Part shown: positions 1 through 6,151 of the stretch, one piece after another
Position numbering within the stretch: position 1 is the first letter of the stretch
How the letters are laid out: each line of letters begins with the position of its first letter
Source: an uncultured beta proteobacterium
Lineage (GTDB): Bacteria; Pseudomonadota; Gammaproteobacteria; Burkholderiales; Burkholderiaceae_C
NCBI GenBank assembly: GCA_903834645.1
Contig: CAILKA010000088.1
Span: 1 to 9,042 of the forward strand
Direction of reading: 5' to 3'
Length of the DNA: 9,042 nucleotides
Notes under the pieces: generated by a model
What the model saw: the letters and a program-made list of their open reading frames with translations, nothing else
What the model was told of the DNA's origin: nothing
Database searches by the model: none
Program-made: the position numbers and the translations under genes

Positions 1-2275
1 CGCGCAGCTCAGGGCTGCGCGTGAAGGTGGCTGTCACCGTGCGTGCAGCAGTCATCGAGACGGTGCAGGTGCGGGCGGTGCCCGTGCAGGCCCCGCCCCA
101 GCCGACGAAGGCGCTGCCCGACTCCGCTTCCGCAGTGAGACGGACCTTGGCGGTGCTGGCGTACCGGGCCGAGCAGGTGACCTCCCGGGTCTTTCCATTG
201 GACGGCAGCTCGCATTCGATGCCGTCGGGCGAGGATTCGACTTCTCCGGATGCACCGCTTACCAGCCCGGTCAGCTGGACCGTCAGCCTCGAGAAGGCGG
301 GCGGCGGCACGGCTGGGGCGAAGGTCGCCGTGACGTCACGCGCGGCCGTCATGTCCACCGTGCAGGTGGCGGCCGTGCCGGTGCACGCGCCGCCCCAGCC
401 CGTGAAAGCGGAGCCCGCTGCGGGCAGGGCCATGAGCGTGACGGGGGCACCGAAGGGGAAGCTTGCAACGCAGGTGCGCGATGGGGTGCCGGCGGTGGTC
501 GGCGTGCTGCAGGGCAGGCCCGCAGCGGCCGGGGAGGAGGACACCGACCCTGTGGCGTTCGTGGTGCCGCGGTCTGCCGTGACGCTCAGAGGCTGCTGCG
601 TCGGGTTGAAGGTGGCCGTCACCGAGCGCACCTGGCTCATCGTGACGGAGCAGGTGGGGGCCAGCCCCGTGCAGGCGCCACCCCAGCCGGCGAAAGCGGT
701 GCCGACCGGCGCGGATGCCGACAGCGTCACGGCGGTGCCGCTGGCAAACGGGGCCTCGCACACGGCGCCGCACTGGATGCCTGCCACGTTCGACGTGACC
801 GTCCCTTGAGCGGCGTTCGGGCCGGCCTTGGCCACCTGGAGCGCGAAGGTGGTGGCAGCCGAGCCCAGGAAGCCCACGTCCACCCGGCGCAGCCCCGTGA
901 CGACGCCGCTGGAGCGCGTGTCGTCGATCGCCTTGCCGTTGGCGCGCAGCTGTGCGAGCGCATCGGACACGCCAAGCGTCGGCTGGGCCTGCTTGAGCAG
1001 CGCCCAGGCCCCGGCCACGTGGGGCGCGGCCATGGAGGTGCCGTCCATCACGGCATAGCCGCCTCCGGGGACTGACGAGCTGATCGAGCTGCCGGGCGCC
1101 ACCAGCGAGACGAGCGGGGAGATGTTCGAGAACGACGCCACGCCATCGACACCCGCAGCACAGCTGCTGGTGTTGGAGAAGTCGCAGGTGGCTCCCACGC
1201 TCACGGCGGTGGAGAGGCAGGCCGGCCCGCTGATACCGTCGCGGTAGCCCGAGTTCCCGCTGGAAATGATGGTGGGGATGCCGGCCACGCGCAGGTTGTC
1301 GATGACGGTCTTGAGGGCGGGGAAGCTGAGGTCGCAGGTCTCGGTGTACTTGCCCGAGCCCAGGCTCATGTTCACGGCGGCGATCTTGATGTTCAGCGAC
1401 GGGGTGGAGGCAATCTCGTACACCCGCTCGAGCGCCTTGACCTGGTCGCTCTCGTAGGAGAGCACGGCACCCTGGCCCGGACCGAAGTAGTTGGGAAACA
1501 GGCTGAACACCTGTAGCGCAACGATGTTGGCGCCCCGGGCCACGCCGCTGGAGCCGTCGGCAGCCAGCCCGCCCGCGGCAATGCCCGCCACATGCGTGCC
1601 GTGCATGCACAAGCCGCCCCCGCAAGGTGTGGCCGCGCCCGGCGCGATGCTGGACGCCGCGCCGCCTGGGCACAGCGACTGCGTGCCGTCCGTCACGCTG
1701 GTGGTGGAGTAGCAGGCCTCGGAGACGACCTTGCCCGCAAGGAAGGGGTGCGCCGCGTCCGCACCCGTGTCGAGCACCGCGACCGCCCAGCCGCTGCCCG
1801 TGCGACCGCCAGCCCAGGCAACGGGCGCACCGATGAGCGGCGCGCTGCGCAGCATCTGCGGCCGGGCGAGCTTGTCTGCGTAGAGCTCCTTGACCAGCCC
1901 GGACGCGCGCAATCTGCCGAGCGCCGTCGCATCGACCTCGACGGCCATGTAGGGCACGGTATCGAACTGCACCGTGACGCGCGAGCTCGTGCCCATCAGC
2001 GACTGCAAGGCCGCGGAAACCTGGGCCTGGCGGATCGCCTGGCGCTGCTGCAGCATTTGCGCGGCCGGGAGCAGGCGATCGAGCGCGGCCGGCATCTGCA
2101 GGCCCACGATCACCCGCACCTTGCCGCGTTGCACGGCCGACCGCGTCAGGTCCTCGTGTTCAGCCGTCGGCACGGGCTGCGCCATTGCACAGGCGGCGCT
2201 GACCGTCATGCAGGCCACCAGGGCGAGTCGGGACGCAGTCTGGCGCACGTGGCGCAGCGGGCGCAGGAGCAGCAT
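1..2275 (-). CDS. Secreted S8 (subtilisin-like) serine protease with C-terminal GWGGACTG repeats, 3' end outside window
   Basis: The frame is open from the ATG at 2275 to the window edge, giving 758 residues without a stop, so the C-terminus is missing. Residues 1-32 form a signal peptide (basic start, hydrophobic core, AMA before Gln33). Residues about 53-140 resemble an I9-type propeptide, a chaperone and inhibitor removed on maturation. The catalytic domain (about 160-470) shows Asp169 in VLDTG, His225 in HGTHVAG, oxyanion Asn341 in SSGNSG and nucleophile Ser414 in GTSMAAPHVAG. Three tail repeats follow. The product is probably an exported endopeptidase acting outside the cell; its substrate is unknown. 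It is the diverged paralogue of the gene directly upstream. Met224 replaces the Asp before the catalytic His, and Ala172 replaces the Val of the DTGV motif, but the triad is intact. No frameshift is seen. The family call is secure; the biological role is not. Confidence 0.93.
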   Translation of the reverse strand, partial: MLLLRPLRHVRQTASRLALVACMTVSAACAMAQPVPTAEHEDLTRSAVQRGKVRVIVGLQMPAALDRLLPAAQMLQQRQAIRQAQVSAALQSLMGTSSRVTVQFDTVPYMAVEVDATALGRLRASGLVKELYADKLARPQMLRSAPLIGAPVAWAGGRTGSGWAVAVLDTGADAAHPFLAGKVVSEACYSTTSVTDGTQSLCPGGAASSIAPGAATPCGGGLCMHGTHVAGIAAGGLAADGSSGVARGANIVALQVFSLFPNYFGPGQGAVLSYESDQVKALERVYEIASTPSLNIKIAAVNMSLGSGKYTETCDLSFPALKTVIDNLRVAGIPTIISSGNSGYRDGISGPACLSTAVSVGATCDFSNTSSCAAGVDGVASFSNISPLVSLVAPGSSISSSVPGGGYAVMDGTSMAAPHVAGAWALLKQAQPTLGVSDALAQLRANGKAIDDTRSSGVVTGLRRVDVGFLGSAATTFALQVAKAGPNAAQGTVTSNVAGIQCGAVCEAPFASGTAVTLSASAPVGTAFAGWGGACTGLAPTCSVTMSQVRSVTATFNPTQQPLSVTADRGTTNATGSVSSSPAAAGLPCSTPTTAGTPSRTCVASFPFGAPVTLMALPAAGSAFTGWGGACTGTAATCTVDMTAARDVTATFAPAVPPPAFSRLTVQLTGLVSGASGEVESSPDGIECELPSNGKTREVTCSARYASTAKVRLTAEAESGSAFVGWGGACTGTARTCTVSMTAARTVTATFTRSPELR
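23..841 (-). repeat. Three tandem C-terminal repeat modules of the downstream S8 protease
   Basis: Repeats lie at protein residues about 479-556, 562-652 and 664-751 (bases 841-608, 592-320 and 286-23). Each ends in GWGGACTG, a short linker, a second Cys, and a strand ending VTATF. This pattern matches the divergent InlB B-repeat type of small beta domain found on bacterial surface and secreted proteins (family knowledge). Each module has four cysteines. The third is more charged than the others. A fourth module probably lies beyond base 1. Confidence 0.8.
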
Positions 2276-2281
2276 GGCGGG

Positions 2282-2287
2282 ATCCCC
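2282..2287 (-). promoter_or_regulatory. Possible ribosome binding site of the downstream S8 protease
   Basis: Read on the minus strand, GGGGAT sits six bases before the ATG at 2275, inside the palindrome GGGATCCC (2279-2286). It is only a partial Shine-Dalgarno match. It supports the 2275 start, which also gives a normal signal peptide aligned with the paralogue. The next ATG upstream (2304) is out of frame. Confidence 0.35.
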
Positions 2288-2361
2288 GGATGTGTCCCGG
2301 CCATGCTAGCGCACGCTCAGGCGGGCGGCATCAGGACCCCACCGAGTCTCGGGGGGCGACA

Positions 2362-2379
2362 GGCGCGAGGGCCCGCGCC
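2362..2379 (-). terminator. Weak GC hairpin just after the upstream S8 protease
   Basis: A perfect 6-bp stem (ggcgcg at 2362-2367, cgcgcc at 2374-2379) with a 6-base loop lies 10 bases past the stop codon of the complete protease gene, in the 114-bp gap before the next gene. No run of T follows on the minus strand, so it is not a standard intrinsic terminator. It may attenuate read-through or be a chance feature of GC-rich DNA. Nothing else was recognised in the 2276-2389 gap apart from the upstream sites of the downstream protease. Confidence 0.2.
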
Positions 2380-2389
2380 GCCTGGCGCG

Positions 2390-5300
2390 TCAGTTGAAGG
2401 CCGCCGTCGCGTTGCGTGCCGCGCTCATCGACACCGTGCAGGTGCGCGCGGTGCCGGTGCATGAGCCGCTCCAGCTCTTGAAGGTGGTGCCGGTGGCGGG
2501 CGTGGCCGTCAGCGTCACCGAGTTGCCGCTGTTGAAGTTGGCCGAGCAGCTGGTGGCCTTGGTGCCGGTGGCGGCCGTGGCGCACGACAGGCCGGCAGGC
2601 GCCGAGGTGACGGTGCCGGAGGAGGCCGCCCGCGCCTTGGTGACCGTCAGGGCCAGCGCGAACCGCTTCGTGAAGGTGGCCGTCACCGTGCGCGCTGCGC
2701 TCATGGAGACGGTGCAGGTGGCGGCCGCGCCGGTGCACGCGCCGCTCCAGCCGGAGAAGACACTGCCTGTGGCAGGAGTGGCAGTCAGCGTCACGGACGC
2801 CGTCGTGGCGTAGGCGGCCGAGCAGGTGGTCTGCATCGTGGTGCCGGTGGTGGGTGCGGCGCAGCTGATGCCGGTGGGGTTGGACGTCACCGTGCCACCG
2901 GCCGAGGTGACGGCGCGGGCCGAGTTCACGGTCAGGGTGGCGTTGGTCGGCTGCGAGGCGGTGGCGCCGAAGGTGGCCGTCACGGTCCGCGCCACGCTCA
3001 TCGCGACCGTGCAGGTGGCGGCGGTGCCGGTGCAGGCCCCGCTCCAGCCGGTGAAGGTGCTGCCGCTGCCGGCACTGGCCGTGAGCGTCACGGCTGTGCC
3101 GGAGGTGAAGTTGCGCGCGCAGGTGGCCTGGGTCTGCCCGGCGACGTTGGGAGCGGCACACGTCAGCCCGGCCGGCGACGAGCTCACCGAGCCCGAGGCC
3201 GTCGAAGTGCCCCTGACTGCGTTGATGGTCAGGCCGAAGCTGGTGGTCGCGGGTGCGAAGTTCGCGGTCACGCTGCGGGCGGCCGTCATGGCCAGCGTGC
3301 AGGTGGTCGCCGTGCCCGTGCAGGCTCCGCTCCAGCCCGTGAAGGCCGAGCCTGCGGTGGGCGTGGCGGTCAGCGTCACGCTCGTGCCGTTGCTGAAGTT
3401 GGCCGAGCAGTTGGAGGCGGAGACGCCAGCGGCCGTGGGTGTGGCGCAGCTCAAGCCGGCCGGGCTCGACGCCACAGTGCCTGCCCCGGCGGTGATGCCG
3501 CGGCTGGAGGTGACGGTGAGGGTCTGGGGAGCAAGCGCAAAGGTGGCGGTGACGCTGCGCGCCGTGCTCATCGTCACCGAGCAGGTGCCGGTGCCGGTGC
3601 ACGCGCCGCTCCAGCCGGCGAAGGACGAGCCCGCGGCTGGCGTGGCCGTCAACTTGACGGCGGCGTTGTAGGCAAAGTTGGCCGAGCAGGTGGCACTGGC
3701 CGTGCCAGCGGTTGCAGGCGTGCTGCAGGTCAGGGCGGTGGGCGAGGAGGCCACCGAGCCTGAGGCGGTGGTGGTGCCGCGGCTGGTCGTGACGGAAAGC
3801 GCCTGTTGCGTGGGGTTGAAGGTGGCCGTCACCGAGCGCACCTGGCTCATCGCCACGGTGCAGGTGGAGGCGCCGCCTGTACAAGCGCCCGCCCAGCCGC
3901 CGAAGGTGGTGCCCGCTGGAGCGGTGGCGGTCAGCGTGACCGAGGCGCTGCTGGCGAAGGGGGCCTCGCAGCTGGCGCCGCAGGTGATGCCGGCCGGGTT
4001 CGAACTGACGGAGCCTTGCGCTGCATTCGGGCCGGTCTTGGCCACCTGCAGGGCAAAGGTGCTGGTGGCCGAGCCCAGGAAGCCCACGCTGAGCCGGCGC
4101 AAGCCAGTGACGGTGCCACTGGAGCGGGTGTCGTTGATCACCTTGCCGTTGGCGCGCAGCTGTGCGAGCGCATCGGAGACGCTGAGCGTGGGTTGTGCCT
4201 GCTTGAGCACGGCCCACGCGCCGGCCACGTGCGGCGCAGCCATCGAGGTGCCGTCCATCGTGGCGTAGGAGCCACCGGGAACGGACGAGCTGATCGAGCT
4301 GCCGGGCGCCACCAGCGACACGAGCGGAGAGATGTTCGAGAACGACGCCACGCCATCGACACCCGCGGCACAGGTGCTGGTGTTGGAGAGGTCGCAGGTG
4401 GCGCCTACGCTGACGGCCGTGGAGATGCACGCCGGCCCGCTGATGCCATCGCGGTAGCCGCTGTTGCCGCTGGCGATCACGGTGGGGATGCCGGCTGCGC
4501 GCAGGTTGTCGATGGCAGCCTTGAGGGCGGGGAAGCTGAGGTCGCAGGTCTCGGTGTACTTGCCGCTGCCCAGGCTCATGTTGACGGCGGCGATCTTGAT
4601 GTTCAGCGACGGCGTCGAGGCGATCGCGTACACCCGCTCGAGCCCCTTGACCTGATCGCTCTCATAGGAGAGCACGGCACCCTGGCCGGGCCCGTAGTAG
4701 TTCGGAAACAGGCTGTAGATCTGGACAGCGACGATGTTGGCGCCCCGAGCCACGCCGCTGGAGCCGTCGCTGGCCAGCCCGCCCGCGGCGATGCCCGCCA
4801 CGTGGGTGCCGTGGTCGCACAGGCCGCCCGTGCAGGGAGCGGCGGCGCCTTTGACGATGCTGGAGGCCGCTCCGCCCGGGCACAGCGACTGCGTGCCGTC
4901 GAGGGTGCTGGCGGTGGAGTAGCAGGCTTCTGAGACAACCTTGCCGGAGAGGAAAGGGTGGGCACCGTCCACACCGGTGTCGAGCACGGCCACGGCCCAC
5001 TCGCTGCCGTTGCGGCCGCCGGTCCAGGCCGTGTTCGCACCGATCAGGGGCGTGCTGCGCAGAAGTTGTGGGCGCGAGAGCTTGTCGGTGTGGATCTCCT
5101 TGATGAGCCACGAGGAGCGCAGCCGCGCCAGCGCCGTGGAGTCGACCTCGATGGCCATGTAGGGCACCGTGTCGAACTGCACCTTGACCTGGGAGGCGGT
5201 GCCCATCAGCATCTGCAGCCCTGCGGCCACCTGCGCGTCGCGGATCGCCTGGCGCTGCTGCAGCATCTGCGCGGCCGGCAACAGCCGGTCGAGCACGGTC

Positions 5301-5494
5301 GGCAGGTTCAGCCCGACGATCACTCGAACCTTGCCGCGCTGCGCGGCCAGCTGGGTGAGCTGATCGTGCTCCGGCCGGGGCACGGGCTGCGCCAGCGCCG
5401 ACGCCGCGCCCGCGGCCAGGCATGCCCCGAGCGCAAGCCGGGTGGCTGCGCGGCGAAGGCGTCGGGCGGGTCTCGGGGGGTGGTGCGCAAACAT
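2390..5494 (-). CDS. Secreted S8 (subtilisin-like) serine protease with six C-terminal Cys-containing repeats
   Basis: Complete at 1034 residues, ATG at 5494 to TGA at 2390. Residues 1-35 are a Sec-type signal peptide (Arg-rich start, hydrophobic core, ALA before Gln36). Residues about 56-140 look like an I9-type propeptide. The catalytic domain (about 163-473) has Asp172 in VLDTG, His228 in DHGTHVAG, oxyanion Asn344 in ASGNSG and Ser417 in GTSMAAPHVAG. It contains eight cysteines (191, 205, 221, 226, 317, 356, 367, 375), an even number suited to disulfides in an exported enzyme. Residues 482-1033 are six repeats. No LPXTG, transmembrane anchor or autotransporter barrel is seen, so the product is probably released, with Sec export followed by an outer-membrane route such as type II secretion (inference). 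The substrate is unknown. The 1034-aa length exceeds simple subtilisins because of the propeptide and tail. It lies 114 bp upstream of its paralogue, in the same direction. Confidence 0.96.
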   Translation of the reverse strand: MFAHHPPRPARRLRRAATRLALGACLAAGAASALAQPVPRPEHDQLTQLAAQRGKVRVIVGLNLPTVLDRLLPAAQMLQQRQAIRDAQVAAGLQMLMGTASQVKVQFDTVPYMAIEVDSTALARLRSSWLIKEIHTDKLSRPQLLRSTPLIGANTAWTGGRNGSEWAVAVLDTGVDGAHPFLSGKVVSEACYSTASTLDGTQSLCPGGAASSIVKGAAAPCTGGLCDHGTHVAGIAAGGLASDGSSGVARGANIVAVQIYSLFPNYYGPGQGAVLSYESDQVKGLERVYAIASTPSLNIKIAAVNMSLGSGKYTETCDLSFPALKAAIDNLRAAGIPTVIASGNSGYRDGISGPACISTAVSVGATCDLSNTSTCAAGVDGVASFSNISPLVSLVAPGSSISSSVPGGSYATMDGTSMAAPHVAGAWAVLKQAQPTLSVSDALAQLRANGKVINDTRSSGTVTGLRRLSVGFLGSATSTFALQVAKTGPNAAQGSVSSNPAGITCGASCEAPFASSASVTLTATAPAGTTFGGWAGACTGGASTCTVAMSQVRSVTATFNPTQQALSVTTSRGTTTASGSVASSPTALTCSTPATAGTASATCSANFAYNAAVKLTATPAAGSSFAGWSGACTGTGTCSVTMSTARSVTATFALAPQTLTVTSSRGITAGAGTVASSPAGLSCATPTAAGVSASNCSANFSNGTSVTLTATPTAGSAFTGWSGACTGTATTCTLAMTAARSVTANFAPATTSFGLTINAVRGTSTASGSVSSSPAGLTCAAPNVAGQTQATCARNFTSGTAVTLTASAGSGSTFTGWSGACTGTAATCTVAMSVARTVTATFGATASQPTNATLTVNSARAVTSAGGTVTSNPTGISCAAPTTGTTMQTTCSAAYATTASVTLTATPATGSVFSGWSGACTGAAATCTVSMSAARTVTATFTKRFALALTVTKARAASSGTVTSAPAGLSCATAATGTKATSCSANFNSGNSVTLTATPATGTTFKSWSGSCTGTARTCTVSMSAARNATAAFN
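2396..4051 (-). repeat. Six tandem C-terminal repeat modules of the complete S8 protease
   Basis: Modules cover protein residues about 482-559, 565-652, 657-746, 752-842, 852-941 and 947-1033 (bases 4051-3818, 3802-3539, 3526-3257, 3241-2969, 2941-2672 and 2656-2396). Each reads as: strand, G-x-V-x-S-x-P with a first Cys, a second Cys before an A-N-F/Y-like strand, V-x-L-T-A, then GWSGACTG, a fourth Cys and VTATF. The first module is about ten residues shorter between its first two cysteines (CGASC). The last has degenerate ends (SWSGSCTG, ATAAF). They resemble divergent InlB B-repeats and probably serve binding or spacing (inference). Confidence 0.85.
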
Positions 5495-5534
5495 GGGGAA
5501 CCCATGCTAGGCCCCCTGAATGCGGGGTGCGCAG

Positions 5535-5554
5535 TCGCCTGCACGGGCAGGCGA
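5535..5554. promoter_or_regulatory. Perfect 8-bp-stem hairpin upstream of the complete S8 protease
   Basis: tcgcctgc (5535-5542) and gcaggcga (5547-5554) are exact reverse complements around the loop acgg. The inner edge is 40 bases before the protease ATG at 5494, so it could fold in the 5' leader of that mRNA or be an operator. No T-run follows on either strand, which argues against a terminator. Function is unproven. Confidence 0.3.
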
Positions 5555-5681
5555 GAAGAAAGTCACGCGCGTGTCGTCGGCGTGCTGCCGGAACGGCCTG
5601 GCGCCCGGGTCCGATGCCTGCTCCGGTGTCTCGCGCGGCCTCGCGTGGGGCGTTGCCTGCGCCGGCCGGACCGCTCGCCGG

Positions 5682-5693
5682 GGATCGCGATCC
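5682..5693. promoter_or_regulatory. 12-bp palindrome GGATCGCGATCC just upstream of the VOC gene
   Basis: The palindrome is perfect, and arms gccgg (5677-5681) and ccggc (5692-5696) flank its atcgcgat core with a two-base offset. It ends 16 bases before the ATG at 5710, where a repressor site or 5' leader stem could act. It may also be chance in GC-rich DNA. Confidence 0.22.
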
Positions 5694-5709
5694 GGCGCAC
5701 AATTCGAGC

Positions 5710-6150
5710 ATGGAAACCGCCACCACCCTTCCGCCCCGTCCCTTCCATCTGGCCTTCCCCGTGCACGATCTGGAGGCAGCACGGTCCTTCTACCTCGGCC
5801 TGCTGGGCTGCCGCGAAGGCCGCAGCTCGCCCGAGTGGGTGGACTTCGACCTCTTCGGCCACCAGGTGGTGGCGCACCTGGCTCCCGACGAGTGCAGCCA
5901 GGCCTCCACGAGTGCGGTCGATGGCGACGCCGTGCCGGTGCGCCACTTCGGCGTGGTGCTGCCGATGGACGAGTGGCAGGTGCTGGCCGACCGGCTCACC
6001 GCTGCCGGCACGCGCTTCATCATCGAGCCGCACGTGCGCTTCAAGGGGCTGGCGGGCGAGCAGGCCACCTTCTTCTTCCTGGACCCGTCGGGCAACGCGC
6101 TGGAGTTCAAGGCCTTCGCCGACCTCGGCCAGCTCTTCGCCAAGCAATGA
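5710..6150 (+). CDS. VOC-family protein resembling predicted extradiol dioxygenases (COG3565-like)
   Basis: 146 residues, ATG 5710 to TGA 6150. The protein has two halves of the vicinal-oxygen-chelate fold: PFHLAFPVHDLEAARSFY near the start and RHFGVVL around 78-84, ending in FFFLDPSGNALEFKAF (121-136). Likely metal ligands by position are His13, His79 and Glu132, a 2-His-1-carboxylate pattern typical of VOC enzymes; His51 or His56 could be a fourth. The full pattern is close to the small predicted dioxygenase group COG3565 as I remember it. The substrate is unknown, and glyoxalase or resistance functions cannot be excluded. It is soluble, with no signal peptide. In-frame sequence extends upstream to 5422, but homology begins at Met5710. 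Its stop lies one base before the trkA start, so the two are probably co-translated. Confidence 0.9.
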   Translation: METATTLPPRPFHLAFPVHDLEAARSFYLGLLGCREGRSSPEWVDFDLFGHQVVAHLAPDECSQASTSAVDGDAVPVRHFGVVLPMDEWQVLADRLTAAGTRFIIEPHVRFKGLAGEQATFFFLDPSGNALEFKAFADLGQLFAKQ

Positions 6151-6151
6151 C

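Larger units (their letters stand above)
1..5494 (-). repeat. Tandem gene duplication: two paralogous S8 protease genes in direct orientation
   Basis: The genes share domain order and near-identical catalytic domains. Over that part the DNA aligns at a fixed offset of 3210 bp. In the 120 bases 1081-1200 against 4291-4410 I count 7 mismatches. The next 60 bases have 10, so conservation is patchy. The upstream copy is three residues longer at its N-terminus, and repeat content differs in the tails. No insertion-sequence ends or target duplications were seen at the edges, so unequal crossover is more likely than transposition (inference). Confidence 0.85.
5495..5709. promoter_or_regulatory. Divergent intergenic region between the protease pair and the VOC-trkA-trkH operon
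   Basis: This 215-bp gap separates two divergent start codons, so it must hold the control regions for the leftward protease and probably the rightward operon. I could not find a -35/-10 pair of good quality in either direction. A weak -10-like CACAAT at 5698-5703 is too close to the ATG at 5710 unless the message is nearly leaderless. The gap contains a hairpin (5535-5554) and a palindrome (5682-5693), listed separately. No good Shine-Dalgarno is seen before either start. Confidence 0.5.

Noticed and set aside
21..809. 262-codon plus-strand frame opposite the partial protease tail
   Set aside because: Same explanation: antisense of the cysteine repeat modules, Val/Ala/Pro-rich with no family features.
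2394..4268. Long open frames on the plus strand opposite the complete protease's repeat tail (about 139, 281 and 196 codons)
   Set aside because: They mirror the repeat periodicity of the minus-strand gene and show no recognisable domain of their own. High third-position GC removes stop codons on the opposite strand. The minus-strand frame has signal peptide, catalytic triad and repeats.
2331..4430. 699-codon minus-strand frame rich in His, Arg and Gly, overlapping the complete protease
   Set aside because: It is the shifted frame of the repeat region; the apparent His-rich repeats come from reading the GWSGACTG codons one base out. A similar 445-codon frame at 336-1673 is rejected for the same reason.
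1..5494. Possible CRISPR array or intergenic satellite suggested by the regular 260-270 bp periodicity
   Set aside because: The period is far too long for CRISPR, the units are coding and diverged, and they translate into protein repeat modules.
1..5494. Possible transposon or prophage cargo carrying the protease pair
   Set aside because: No transposase, integrase, terminal inverted repeats or base-composition shift was seen relative to the trk genes.
4958..6151. In-frame extension of trkA upstream of its GTG start, suggesting a larger fusion protein
   Set aside because: The extension runs antisense through the protease and out of frame through the VOC gene, with no domain features. The TrkA family start matches the GTG at 6152.
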